From Gibbula magus (lineage: Eukaryota; Mollusca; Gastropoda; Trochida; Trochidae): a stretch of DNA of 64,000 nt. Below are positions 1 to 13,000 of this stretch, one piece after another. Made by a program: the position numbers and the translations under genes. The stretch spans positions 81,171,436 through 81,235,435 of the forward strand of contig OW388291.1 of NCBI GenBank assembly GCA_936450465.1, given 5' to 3'. Position 1 is the stretch's first letter; every line of letters starts with the position of its first letter. The notes under the pieces are model-generated. The model made no database searches, was not told the DNA's origin, and was given only the letters and a program-made list of their open reading frames with translations.

Positions 1-53
1 TTTCAAAAACATTTCATCAACTTATTTCAGCGAAAAAACGTGCTACAGCGCCT
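1..53. mobile_element. Right end of a TTAA-type MITE cut by the window edge
   Basis: The bases up to 53 match the right end of the MITE at 44948-45210, including ATTTCATCAACTTATTT and CGAAAAAACGTGCT, and are followed by TTAA at 54-57. This is the same family, with its left half outside the window. Confidence 0.7.
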
Positions 54-1157
54 TTAAAGCTGTATGTGCTATAGAAACATTAGAACAATTAACTTGATTA
101 ACTGATAGTGTGAAGCCCATCATGACAACATTGAAGTTCTAAGTTGTTTGAAATTAGGCACCCAACAAGATTTTCTGGGTAACATCTTCTTTATTGTGAA
201 CATACAAGTTTCCGAGTATATGCTTACTCCTTCATCAGGTGGAATGTGTCCAGTTGTATTTGTTGATGTCAGATTAACTCTTAATCTTCATGCACCCGGT
301 GAAGGATCAAGCATATATACTCCAAAAAACTTTGTGTTTGATTACAATAAAGAATTTGTTATCAAGAATATCCCATCTCCTTATACATTCCACTTATAAA
401 TGCCCTTCAAAGATTTGCCCCTATCATAATATTGTGCTTAATGAAAGCAAGGTGGAAATATGTTTGTTTTTAATAATTGTTTGTGTTGGTGGTAAGACAA
501 ATCAGGTTATTGGTAATTTACCAACACTGTCCAAGCCATAAGCACCTGGCAATATTTATTTTAAAAAAACAATAATGGGTCAAGAAGATTTGTAAAAGCA
601 CTAAAAATTCAAGTTCAGTGTTCAACAACAAAAATCACTAAATAGTCTTTTTCAGTTGTTTACCCTTTAACCAGCTGATTTCTTTATGATATCTCTGTCA
701 CTAATCTGAGATATTTACAATATGACTTGTTTACCTACTACAGACATACAATTAACCCTCAATTTTGTAAAACAATTAGCTGTCACCTTCAACAAGGTAA
801 CCATGCTTCATCACTTTGTATGTATTTTTAAATTAACATTGTCAATTTGAATGAAAAACTAAATAATAACCAAGAACAAATACCAGCAGAAACTATAAGG
901 TTTAGTCTGTTGAACAGGCCTTATTTCACACTGCAACACACTTAACCTTCACTTAAATATGCAATTGATTTTGTTCTTAGACAGTTCATCTGTGTTAGAT
1001 TTAGGATTTTCTGATAATCGATGAGATTTACTTTGTTTACAACAGCTTGATGGTTTACCTTCTGTTGTGACTTACAATCAATATGATCTTAAAAGATGTG
1101 ATTAATTTTGGCATAGTTAACCTTGCCATAATGATGCTACAACAGAGTTAACTCCCC
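54..1157. other. Downstream flank / 3'UTR of CCDC85 gene
   Basis: AT-rich sequence without a credible reading frame. It probably holds the 3'UTR of the minus-strand CCDC85 gene; a TTTATT (AATAAA on the minus strand) at about 555-560 is one possible poly(A) signal. Nothing else recognised. Confidence 0.4.
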
Positions 1158-4100
1158 TTATCGATGTCCAGCTCCATCCATGAAGTTCTGCCTCCACTCT
1201 TGATGGTATGGCATCTGTCTTGGGGCAGGGGGTGGTGGCTGCTCCATGGGAATGGGGGTGGAGGGGGGTGGGGTGCGCGAGTGCTGCAGATGCCCCCCTG
1301 GTATGGGCGGGGGCTGTCTGTAACTCTGAGGGGGGTGGGAGGGGTAGGAGGTAGACGAGTGACCAGTCAGACTTGAAAGTCCCCCACCAGGGTGCATGGA
1401 GGACGAGTACCCCTGGTGACTGTGGGAACTTGATGGGACGTGGTTGTAAGACGGGGGTCCTGACGATGATGCGGGGTAGTGTCCAAGAGAGGAAGTGGAT
1501 GGGTGGCTGCTTCCACTAGTGTAGTGTCCCATTGAGGATGTTGAGGGGTGGGTACTTCCAGATGTGTGATGTCCCATAGAAGAGGTTGATGGATGGCTGC
1601 TTGCAGACAGATGGTGTCCCAAAGATGAAACTGATGAAGCGGATGGGTGGTAGCCCGTACTTGATGTTGAAGGGTGATGGCTCATACCTTGACTATGGTT
1701 CCCCATGCTCCCTGAAGGATAGTGCCCCATGGAGGAACTCGACGGGTGACTCATTATGGAGCTTGAAGGATGAAAGTTGGATGAGGAGCTCGAGGAATGA
1801 CCATTCATAGTTGTTGTAGCTTGGTGAGACACAGGAGGGTTATACCCTGGGGGAGGTGGAGGGGATTGATACCCTAGAGACTGGGGCCCGGAGCCTATCC
1901 CCGGAGCTGGTGGGGGAGGGGAGAAGGAGTCGGGGGTGGGAGGGAGGGGATAGCCCTGTCGGGGTGGCGCGGACGACCCTGAGTATGCAGATCGAGGGTT
2001 CCTCTCTGGAGCAACGTCACCCAGCTTCCTCCAAACAACCTGTAAACAACAAGGCAAAGGAGTTTGCAATATATTCACAACTTCAATACGAATACCAAGA
2101 TGGATTGCATAGTCTCAGTTCTTTGCCTTGTGTTCTGTGTTTTTAACTGTTTTAATCAATGATCTATCAAAACAGAACATACCTAAGATGGTGTGAAGCT
2201 ACATATACTTACATTACACATCTCTCTCACAATCGCCTTTTCCTTGTCATCTAAATTCTCGTCTCCAATTTCTCTCTGTGATCGCTCCAACTGTTCATGA
2301 ACCTGGAGCACCTGTGATGCACAACATTCAGAGACCTTATATTTCATAATGTCCTTTGCATAAAGTTGTACTCCTTCAGCTGATAAGTTTCAACTTGCAT
2401 TCAGTACATATGTTTTAAATTGGTTCTCCAAATGTCCTAATTCATATTCCAAAATTTACACACAAAAATCATCTAATCTTAAAAATAAATGTCTTTAGAA
2501 ATACATGTAATTAGAGAGTAAACAGATTTTACATTTATATACAATGTCATGAAATAGTTTCAAATAATATTAAATTTTATATATCAAATGTTGTAAACTG
2601 TTCAGTGTTGTCTTTGTCAACTGGTTTTGTGCAATGTATATCTACAATGTAGACAGTTGTAAAGGAGTGTGTTGTCGGAAAACATGTACACATACTTTTA
2701 TGAAAAGTGAAAATATCAGCTTATTAATTGATGAGGAAATCAGAAAGTGAGGTGAAAGGTGTTGTGTGCATAAGAGTGTTGGGAGTGAATGTTAATCTTA
2801 ACCTTATCCTAACTAATAAACATAACTATATTCAATGACACAAATCATTTTCAAGAGCATATGGCAGACAATGACAAGTTTCAAAAAGAAAACAGAACAA
2901 CTAAATGCCATATTAAGCAAGTTCAAAAGAAATGTAAGAGTTGGACAATCCTATGAAACAATCAATTGAATCCAACCGTGCCAAAGTAAAATATCATTGC
3001 ATGCACAACATGGGTATTCAATATAAAATCATCCAGAAAAATGACGAGCAGAGATGTTTAACTTCTGAAAGTGATGGAAGACAAGATAAGCATGCAAACC
3101 TTCATAGCATGCACAACGGCCTCTGGTTTACTGGCCCCTGCAGAGTGAGAGGTATGGGCGGGGGTTACCCCTGATGTGTGACCCCCAGGGACGGCTCGAC
3201 GGGAGGGTGCTCCTGAGGAATGCTGGGAAAACAAGGCGGGGGCATGCTCAATCTAGGTAACTAGCTACACACATCAACTATCACAGACAGGCCTCAGTTT
3301 AGTTTCATTGGTCATATATCTTAATTTTTACTAGCAATTTTTATTTGTCAGCATTTGATTGTTTATGCTAAGTTAAAAGTACAGTAACAATCTAGAATTC
3401 TTTAAATGAATGAATTTATATGTTGCATGGTCTATCCTCAGACTTGAATAAAGTATGTACAAAATATGCAAACCAGATCTTTGAGAATGCAATGTACATC
3501 ATTAAAATATATAAATGGACTATTATCATTATCATTACAATGTATATACATATACATTTTCAATTATGGGTTTTGTTTGCTTCTTGATTTATTTTCTGAT
3601 TCTCTTAATTTTTCTCAGGAGATAAGTTTCACTGAGGCCTGGTAACATCTATTTTAATTAATGACATCTGGTTACACAAATAACAAACATTATGACAGCA
3701 TTGTTCAAGCAACAAAAGATGTAACACTTTAGCTGCAAGTGAGCTCTCTTCTCATGACATATCATGGACGAGGCAAAATTCACTTCAATCAGATTTCAAC
3801 GTCATGCTCTACTGTTCTTCACTACTAGTACTCATACAGTGACAATCTAGACGTTTCACTCTACTTTAGACACAGAGCTTGCAGTGCTTGTGGGTGGGAT
3901 ACTGACTCCCAGGATAGATTGTGCTGGTGTATGGGTTGTCAATAAATATCTAAACAACTGATATTAAGTGACGATATCGAGGATCATATGTTTAACCACC
4001 TGCAGAGCATCCACTCCTCTCGTCAACTGGGCAGCTGTTCCTGGTCTGTACGTGTCCGAACCACTTCGATCCTTCTGAAATAGTAACAAAATTCTTACAT

Positions 4101-6018
4101 GATATTGTCATTTGTTGATTGCAATGGTAAAAATTCTGACATGAAATTGTCATTTGCAACATTATTGATTGATAATAGAAGTTTCTAAATCTAATCCAAT
4201 TATTTTTTTGGAAAGCAAGAAAACATTAGATCTTATTTTCTCTAATAGCCTTTATAATAGTTTCCAAAATAAGTTAGCATCCAGTAACAGTAATGATGAT
4301 TTAATAATAATACGTCACGACGGTCAGTGTCAGTATGACAGACAGGTTTTTTAAAAATAAGGCGAAACAAACATTGACTTGTTTTACGGAATATCCTATC
4401 CGAAGCTTGACAAAATTTAAAAAATAAAAGCTACTCAGAATTCCTCCCCATACAAAATGTTGTCAAATTTATTGACATAAAAATGACAATTTAAAATTTT
4501 TTTATGCTGTGCCCATTTTGCTAACCTGAAATTTATGGGTAACTTTTCAAGAACACTAGACCACAGTTCTATTTTCCCCTGCCTCAATTCATTTTGCTAA
4601 AACCAGCAGGTAATTTGATCTACGGTAACCTAATTTGGATATACACAGTATAATTGCTGAAATGACTGATTGATTTTCTTTTAGAATCCTTTCAGAATTC
4701 TTAAAATAGCCTTGTCCAAATGAGCCCTTTTAAAAATTTGTCCGAATTTCTGTCTAGAGTTTTTTTTAGATACTCCATTTCTGAAATATCACTACAGAGA
4801 TGCTGATAAGATGAATACATGTTGTGTAATTCCTTCATCATTCTCTATAGTATATAAAACTACACCATACCTGACCAAGTTGTTTCTTTTCATCCTCTAG
4901 ATGTCGAACTTTGTTTTCAAGCTGTTTGATGTAGTTCATAGTTTGTTCTGGAACTGAATTGTTCATCTTATCAAAGGCCTTTTTCAACATTTTGTTGAAT
5001 TATTGTGTTAGTTATTAACACTCTAAGTTCAGTAGGTACAATAAATTGCCAACTGTCTATATATTTTTAATAAATTTACACTGTTTAAAATGATGTTTAT
5101 GTTTATGTTAAAGTTTGCCCTCTCAATAGAACGTTCAAATATGTAAGACAATGTGTGAATTAAGTAAATACAGAGAAATCAAATAATAAAAAAATATTTT
5201 TAGATGTAGATATATAAAATGAGATATTTATTAATCTGATTTTAAACAAATATTTATTCAAGGTGGAACAGAAAACAAGTGAAGATATCCACCTTTCTGT
5301 CCAAGAATAAGTAATACTTACTGTTGGAACTTCTTGAATGTCCAGTAAGAGTTTGGTTTGTTATCATTGGTTGATGGAGTAGATGACTTGCTGGATGTTC
5401 CTCGTGTGCCGTTGTTGTCCCGTTACTACTGCCGTCCCCCTCGTCCCTCGCCCCAGTGAACTGTAGTCTCTCCTGGTCCAGATACAGACAGAGTTCCTTC
5501 AATTCAGTGTTATCTTTGATGAGTTCTTCTTGTTTTTGTTCTAGTTCTCTCAGTTTCTCTTGGTAAGCGGCAACTTCACTTCTCATGACACTTGCTGTGT
5601 AACGTCCAAATCGTTGCCATTCTCTTGCAAGCTTTCGCCCTTTTTGACGATCATCATCCAAAAAACAACAAAGATCTCTCAGTTCTTGATTATCATCTTG
5701 TAATTTCTGGTTGATATCTTTGAGGCTTCTAATTTCCATCAACTGAATTTGCATCTTTCTGTTTGCATCCTTGGTGATTGATGTCAATTCATGTAACAGG
5801 TATTTATAATCACCTTCAACCCTTCTCAGTATTCTTACAAGGTCCTCGGAGCCTTTCTTGCGTAAATCATCATCAGAGAGTTTGGAAAGCGCCGTTACTG
5901 ACGGACTAGGGTTGATGTTTTTATAGGGGAGGGGACGTGACGAACTCGTTCCGGTTGATTGACTCGACATGCTTGTCGGGGTTGACGGAGCGCTCGGACG
6001 GTGGTTCTCCCACTCCAT
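1158..6018 (-). CDS. CCDC85: CCDC85-family coiled-coil protein (six coding exons)
   Basis: Exons joined on the minus strand: 6018-5322, 4953-4871, 4075-4001, 3222-3100, 2311-2213 and 2039-1158, all with GT/AG borders and compatible phases, giving about 652 aa. The start is the ATG at 6018, in a strong CGCCATGG context, not the in-frame upstream ATG that lies in the intron. Residues about 45-200 form the family coiled coil, with LQDDNQELRDLCCFLDDDRQ, REWQRFGRYTASVMRSEV and LKELCLYLDQE. Exon 2 carries YIKQLENKVRHLEDE, exon 4 KPEAVVHAMK, exon 5 VLQVHEQLE and KAIVREMCN, and exon 6 opens with VVWRKLGD; together these reproduce the conserved C-terminal CCDC85 block. Family members are known at apical junctions and in transcriptional corepression (established knowledge of vertebrate members); the role here is inferred. 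Exon 6 then runs into about 280 residues of Pro-rich and His/Ser/Gly-rich low complexity, longer than I recall for vertebrate paralogues. The weakest border is the exon 2 acceptor, chosen because only it restores phase. Confidence 0.93.
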
Positions 6019-6030
6019 GGCGAAATATAT

Positions 6031-6400
6031 CTGAGAACGATACACATTTAAACTGGTTATCAAAACTACATGAGCGTCAAATATGTCTTATCTGAGAAAC
6101 AACCAATTGAAGAGAATGTAGGTCGACAATGTGAAAGATGCAGACAATTTGGGTTTGGCAAGTTTGATGGCAGGTCATTTGGGTTTGACATTTATAGTGA
6201 GACAAGTTTAAAAATAGATTTCTAATATTCACAAATTATTGTGAAAAGATCGTTCTTACCTCTAGAAGCGAAATCGAAACTGAAAATTACTCTTGAGAAC
6301 TGTATTAGTTCATTATTCGAGGGGATTCCTTCTTAACAGACCTCAAGAAATCGTAAACATGGCCGACTTTCCCCGTCGCAGGTAAATTCCCGCTAGGTGG
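6031..6400 (-). other. 5'UTR exon and first intron of the CCDC85 gene
   Basis: On the minus strand a splice donor CTAGAG|GTAAGA ends a noncoding exon at 6260, and the matching acceptor TTCTCAG lies at 6037-6031, just before the coding exon that begins at 6030. The exon probably starts near 6395-6400, downstream of the TATA motif. It contains two very short upstream reading frames: an ATG near 6361 with five codons, and a later ATG-AAC-TAA. These could dampen translation (inference). Confidence 0.55.
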
Positions 6401-6421
6401 CGTCCAGGAATGCGATAAAAG

Positions 6422-6430
6422 TTTTTATAG
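6422..6430 (-). promoter_or_regulatory. TATA box upstream of the CCDC85 gene
   Basis: The minus strand reads GGCTATAAAAAC here, a good TATA match, about 160 bases upstream of the 5'UTR exon's donor and about 30 bases upstream of the expected transcription start. No transcript evidence is available. Confidence 0.5.
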
Positions 6431-6994
6431 CCTGTTTCAATATTTGTCCCAATGAATAACTCGTGGGGATTTACTGTTAAATCTCAGCGGGGCACTCAGA
6501 AACAACTGACCCATAAATGTCAGGGGATTTTATAGGTTCTATACAAGGCGCTTGGACACTTCACATTAGTGTCTATTTTTATCCTGAATGACAGTACCAC
6601 TTCAAATACTAGCTCCATAGTTCAGTTATAAAATATGACATTTAACATGCATCCCTAGGCCTAGAATAATGCGACGGAATGTGGAGAATACCACACTGTC
6701 CAGAAAATGATATTGAATCACTGAATGTGATGCCACAAAATATTTTTTCCAAGGATTTAGTTAGATTCTAAATCTAAATACAAATGTACTTTGATTTTCC
6801 AGTCTTACGAATATATCTACCAAAATATTATGACTAGATTGACATTTCTTGTGTTTGACAATATGATAAAATAAAAATAGAAAACCACTTCAATTAAAAA
6901 AATCCTCATGATAAGTCATATTCTTACATATGTATTGTACGTTAGGAGCTTTAAGGTTGTCCACTTTGTCATGTTGGACTTTTAGTGCACTACA

Positions 6995-7525
6995 TTCTCT
7001 TCCTACAGAATTAAGTTACTCCCTTCAGATTTCCTATCGTATTTAAACTTCTGTTCTAATACGAGCGGTTTCTTGGCTAACAATAGAGAATCCTGATTGG
7101 TTGCATTAGAAATTAGTTGTGCAATGAGCGACGCCGTTGTAAAGGTGACATTTTCCAATGACACGTCATAATGCTATTTTGGAAACAGAAAAGTAGGATA
7201 ACTGTTTTCTCGTTTAATGTGGTTTCTCGACGTTTGCTATTTGGATTTGTGAAAACAATTCACCATAAACATGCTAATAAATCAATATAAAAAGTGAAAT
7301 CGGAGACAAAAACTGAAACTAGTTTATTTGTAGTATTTATATCAGACATTTTACAGTCAAAGGCCATGTAGTCGATGTAAGATGTCATTTTACTGGATAA
7401 TATACAGGGATATGATATGTGGTAGGCCTACTCTTTTCGCCGCTAGCGGATTTTGTTAAAACCGAAAAACCGCTCGAGCTTACGATAGAATCTGAAGGAG
7501 TAACATTTCAGTTCTGTGGGAAGAA
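6995..7525. mobile_element. Foldback / MITE-like element with diverged inverted ends
   Basis: The left arm (about 6996-7068) contains CCTACAGAATTAAG, CCCTTCAGATTTCC, TATCGT and CGAGCGGTTT. The right arm (about 7462-7525) holds the same words in inverted order and orientation. The interior has no transposase-like frame. A further related fragment lies at about 7613-7660 and another at about 9390-9455. Confidence 0.5.
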
Positions 7526-7839
7526 TCAAGTATATCTACCGTCATTGAAAAGACTTTAAATATGGAAGCGCTCATAAAATATCCAGAAAGGTGCCAGCAT
7601 CAACTGCATTATCATTCTCTTTCCACAGAGGTTACTCCCTTCATGATCGGAAATCTGAAGGTGGTATCCTTTGTGGTAAGAGAATGCTGCATTATAAACA
7701 AAATGAATAAACCGAATTCAAAAGAATTTGGTTGTATGGCATATTTATTCCAATTCAGCTCCTAGAGAGCTGCGCCAAATTACGTCTATCAGAGGGGTAT
7801 TGAATGTAAAATTGGCTTAACTATCGATTGTCGGACCTC

Positions 7840-8090
7840 GATTTTTGTCGAGGCGAAATGGTCATGCTTACTTTGAGGGCGTGGGTTCGAATCCCGCATG
7901 GGACTCGGCCCGAAAAAGTACAAGCATTTGTACTATTGAAGGTAGTGTTATCCCAAATATTACCGTGTTATATTGTTCACTATCTAAATGGCATGTATTT
8001 CTAATAAATTATGATGGTTTTGAGGGGGATGTCCGTGGAAATGAAAGTATTGAAGGTAGTGTTATCCCAAATATGACCATACTCGCTATT
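7840..8090 (+). mobile_element. tRNA-derived SINE-like element, copy 1
   Basis: The head contains GGTTCGAATCCC, a perfect RNA polymerase III B-box/T-arm word, followed by GGGACTCGGCCCGAAAAAGT, a short palindrome TACAAGCATTTGTA and GAAGGTAGTGTTATCCCA. The tail AAATTATGATGGTTTTGAG and GGGGGATGTCCGTGGAAAT is shared with the copy at 49838. The GAAGGTAGTGTTATCCCA word recurs at about 8051-8070, so the 3' part is partly duplicated. Confidence 0.7.
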
Positions 8091-10094
8091 TAAATGGCAA
8101 GTATTCCTCACAACTTAACAAGTTGAATTCAATCAACGCCAGAGTTTTACCTTATTCATTATTGTTTTTGGATATGAAATTTGATGTGTATTTAGACAGA
8201 TCTGAGCATAAGTTGAATATGTTTTTAAAGTGACTGTCTCATTTCGACTTGTCAACTATTTGACATGCCATACAAACGTGTCATCATACACTACGATCTT
8301 GGCACTATTGTTTGCAATTTTATCCCAAAATGTTAAATTGTGCATAAACCCGAAAATTGAAAAATTCAAACAATATCCACTTTCCGTTCGACCTGCCTCA
8401 CCGCGTAATTTCAAATAAAAAACCTTTAGTACCAAAATGATACAGTCACTTTAAAAGTATCTATATAGAACATATGTAAAAATTTTTACATGTTGTAGCT
8501 ACACATTTCAGTTAATAAAATCCATTTCATTATGTATTTTATTGATGATTTATAAAGACTTATACACAATTATTTCAGCATGTGCTATTCTCACTGTATG
8601 ATGTATTTCAAGATGTTATGTTGTGTGGTTTTTCAATTACAAGTGATTGCATTGAGAGAGTTAGTTCACTTCACGGGTAGCAATGTTGCTCTAGTTAGTC
8701 TATTCCCTATTGTATTTCCTTTCCTCTGTTGTCCCTTCTCCTGTATGCCTCTCGTGTAACTTGCCTTCACCGAGGGAACGCTTCTTTTCTGAGGCTGTCA
8801 CTGTCGCAGCCTCGATAATCGTTATCACTTGGTACTCAAGAGAGAAAAATCCGTCTTATGACATCACATTGAGTGGCCTGCGCCATGCGCGAATCGAGGT
8901 TACTTAGATTTGTCCTGGTATGACAAGCGATTGATATCATTTTCATATATTTAATATATTGAAAGATTAAGGAACGTGGACATAACAACTGAAGGTACAT
9001 GTAAATCACAAGACGACAACTGAAGTTGCACATAAATATTAGCATCCAAACCCCTTTGAAGTGCATTCACTCCTGTAAGTTAAGTTAAATTTGTTAACTA
9101 CAATTTGTTCGGCCTTTGTTTTGTGCTTTGCTTTTTTACCATGAGAATTGTTCTTCTTCTGCATGTGTTAATATAATTAACTGAAGTAAAAGTACACACC
9201 TCAGTTGATTTCGTTTAATTCAATATCTTAAAAGAATGAGATGCATTTGACTATGGCACGATTTCAGTAACACATATCTGCTGTATTTTGAAGGAATTGA
9301 TTGGCGACTGGTTACTATTTAGTTATTTAGATTGCACAACTAGATTCAAATGCAACCAACCAGGACACTCCATTTTCCCCGGCGGATTCAGTCCTTCTAA
9401 AACAGAGGTACGCATCGGAAATCTAAAGGGAGTAACCTCTGTGGGAGGGAATGTCATAACATGGCGATCGGTATACTGGATTAGTGCAAACACTTAACTA
9501 GTTTTTTTGATTGATTGAAAACATATTTTATTCATTTAAGAAATGAATTGGGCACAAGTTGTGAAACTTATAGAAGCCCTCTCCAGGTAATCAACAACTA
9601 TTTTACAAGGCTAGAAAACATAACAAGAAAGTAAGACATCTACAAGTGACGAAGTGGGTAAACATACATTATTAAGGCAAAAAGAAACTTTTGGTGGTAT
9701 AAGTTTCTATCACTCAGCATCAATAGAATAAAACAAGAATATGTAAAAAAGAAAGGTTTATTCATTATAATTCATTTATTTCTCAAATATAATTATAATT
9801 TCAAATATCTCAAAACACCCACATTCTTTAATGAAACCGCGGCATCGAGCAAAAACATCAACGTCTTCGCAGCATTATTTGGTCTGCGGAATCTACTATG
9901 GCTTCAAACGTTTCAATATGCAAGATGTAGACCTCAAAAACATACTCTTGATAATTTCAGGATAGATGGTCAACAGTAAGGAAGAAGTATGCGAATGTAA
10001 TTCAGAGAATCCAAAAATGTTCTTAATCGTCATTGCTGCCACCTAGTCGGGTTATCGCCCATAAGGTGAAGGTCGATTTGTCTCGTTCTGATTT
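8091..10094. other. Intergenic stretch between the LRRC74-like and CCDC85 genes
   Basis: AT-rich, with no credible gene. It holds a fragment related to the 7-kb foldback ends (about 9390-9455) and TTTATT words at 9527-9532, 9757-9762 and 9775-9780 that could serve as poly(A) signals for the LRRC74-like gene transcribed leftward. Confidence 0.4.
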
Positions 10095-13000
10095 CTACGC
10101 CTGCGCCTTGATACTTTGAACTGTTCCTTTCAGCCAATGAGAGTTGGAAGCTCGACTGGAGTTCCTAGAGTCTGGTGTTATGGACAACGGAGGGATTTTC
10201 GTCCCGGATATATTGAAATCCGTTTGAGCATTCAAGGACAGTAGCCAATCTCTGAAAATAGAAAACGAATGTGTGTACAACATGATACCACATAAAAACT
10301 CTGTATTTTTTTTTAATAATCACTCAATACGCAATCCTTTCTCGTAAACGTAAATGGTTGATAGTACAGAACAACGTTAACATGAAGTAAACCTTATTTT
10401 AACATTACACTGAGCCTACTGTATAGTCTCCCGTAACGCTACCATGACTGTTTATGTTCTGACCTGATGAGAAACTTTCTGTCCCCGTATGTGTAGATGA
10501 AGTGATTCAACTGCATGGTCACCATCGGGTCCCGAATTTGATTCTTTCTCTGAAAAATATTCACAAATATGTACATCAATGTCATTATGTCAGTACAATG
10601 AGCACGTTGGTCGGTTCGGGTTTTTAAACTATTATATATATACTCGGTAACTTTGTCTGCGATTGAGGAGTATTCTGTGTTAAGTCAGTCAGGTCAATGC
10701 TACATTGAGATTCACTGCAGTAAAACTCGTTGTTCTATAGGTACAGCAGGTTTCAACTCAATGCATTACATCATTACACATGCATTTCAGGCTGTTCATC
10801 TGGTTAAACTATTATTAATCAAACTGTAATTGTTTTGCAATTAGGTTGCATGCATAGGCGGATCCGGGGATTCGCAAAGGATTCACAAATAGGATTCACA
10901 TAGGATTAGCAAAGTGTTCACATAGGATTCGTATAGGATTCACATAGGATTCGCAAAGTGTTCACACAGGATTCACATAGGATTCGCAAAGTGTTCACCT
11001 AGGATTTTTATAGGATTCACATATGATTCACATGGGATTCTTATAGGATAAACATAGGATTCACATAGGATTCGCAAAGTGTTTACATAGGCTTCTTATA
11101 TGATTCGCCACAGGCATGAGCAGCAAGGAAGGGGATGTACCTGTTTCAAGAACACAGCTTAGTCGTTATTGTATAAATAAGCATTCTAATACGTCATAGT
11201 ATTTGGGTTTTAGCATCAAATTTACCATAACTCTTCGAATGACGTCACTTCCAAGGGGATGTACCTGTTTCAAGAACACAGCTTAGTCGTTATTGTATAA
11301 ATAGGGGGAGACCGGGGCAAAGCACGCCCCTTAACTTTGCAAGGGATTTTTTTGAAACTATACAATTTTCAGCTGCGTATCTTTAGACCTTTGGGAGAAC
11401 TTTGTTTTGGAGTATGAAATTAACACACTCTTTCACTTCTGGTCACCAACGTTTTTGGTTTAGAAGGAAAAACATTTTTTTTTAACATGGGCCACTTTGC
11501 CCCGTGGTCCGGGGCAAAGTGGCCCATGGTGGGCGCTTTGCCCCGTCTTCCTAAATGTCCTAATGTGGGTTGAAACGACGTTGACGTTTTTTGAAACGGT
11601 AAACACGAATAGTCTTCACAGTTCATTATAAACTGTACAGAATACCATGTATACTTTAAGTCGATTGTTTTTTAGTTCTACCCCAGAAACAGAACCAACT
11701 TTTGGATGAACGGATTATAGGCCTATATGCCGAGAACAGAAAAAAAAATTATATAAAAAACTACTGACGTGTAAAAGGAAACTTCCAGATATTTTAAAAA
11801 GTGAAGAAAATGAAATATTGATGTCGTAGAAAGTTAATTGTGAATGCATTTGATAGACACATGTTTCGTAAAGTAGTATTCACAATTTCAACCTTCAGAG
11901 TATAATAGGCCTACTTTTATTTCTTCAGACTGTTCAGATACACATTGGGTGTTAAAATCGCTTTTTCAAGATGTTTTTGGCCACAATATTTGCTTTTAAG
12001 TTAAAAAAAATTAAAAAGTAGACATTTAAGTAATAAAAGGTGTCTTCAACATAAATAACTTCTTGAAATTCAATTTGTTGACGCATCATTACTGTAGGAC
12101 GTCACAAAACAAGCCAAAATTTCGCTTCTATCTCGTCTAATTAAGTAGATTCCACAAATTCTTAAAACGTGTCTTTCTCATAAATATGAAGAGATAATTT
12201 TGTAAAATTTTAAGTATTGCTGGGTTCTCAAGACGCTGTTGCAGTCGTATTTATCGCCCGTGGATTGAAATATATTGCATTTTTCTTTTGCACGTGAATG
12301 TATTTGGGGACGTCTTATGTTCTAGTGAACGACAACCACACTTGTGAAAACGTAACAAAACACAAAAGTAACAAATTTAACATTTGTTGAAAACACATTT
12401 CCAAGTGCAAACGTTTAAATACCATTCGAAGGTCTGATAAAACAAAGAATGACCTATCGTAAGCATAACAATTAAAGACGTTCCTGACAATTGTCCATGT
12501 CCAGAAACATTTAAAATAAAATGATCTTTCTATCTTAACAAAGAAAGGTAATGCTGTTATTGCTGTGTGAATAGTTTGTGTTTATGGTGATAATGATATT
12601 TGCTATATAACCTTACATAAATGAATGATGTAATAAAATAAAAATATTTTCCACTGAAGAGTTATCTTCCTTTGCCAAGTGTTTTTCATAAATCTTGAAG
12701 TTCAGCACCAAATATCTCAGAAAATAGGCCCGTGACATATATATGTTTATGAGTCTTCAGCAGTACATTTTCAGATTTGAATTGTTAATTGTTTTCATAT
12801 TTGAATCGTTTTTCATTTATTTATATTCTTGAACAGGATGCAGAATCCATTGTCGATATTGTATTTTTATCATATAAGACTGACACAATTAAACTTACAA
12901 ATTACATAAATCCATTTTCTATTCTATTAACATTCCATTTTTGAAAAAAAAAACAACACTAACTTAACACAACAACTCTGAATGATGACCATAATATTTA

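Noticed and set aside
6019..6063. Upstream in-frame ATG extending the CCDC85 N-terminus
   Set aside because: The acceptor at 6031-6032 puts this ATG in the intron, and the ATG at 6018 has the better context.
7860..7920. Possible tRNA gene (GGTTCGAATCCC)
   Set aside because: No complete cloverleaf; the word is embedded in a dispersed element with three copies in the window, so it is a SINE head.
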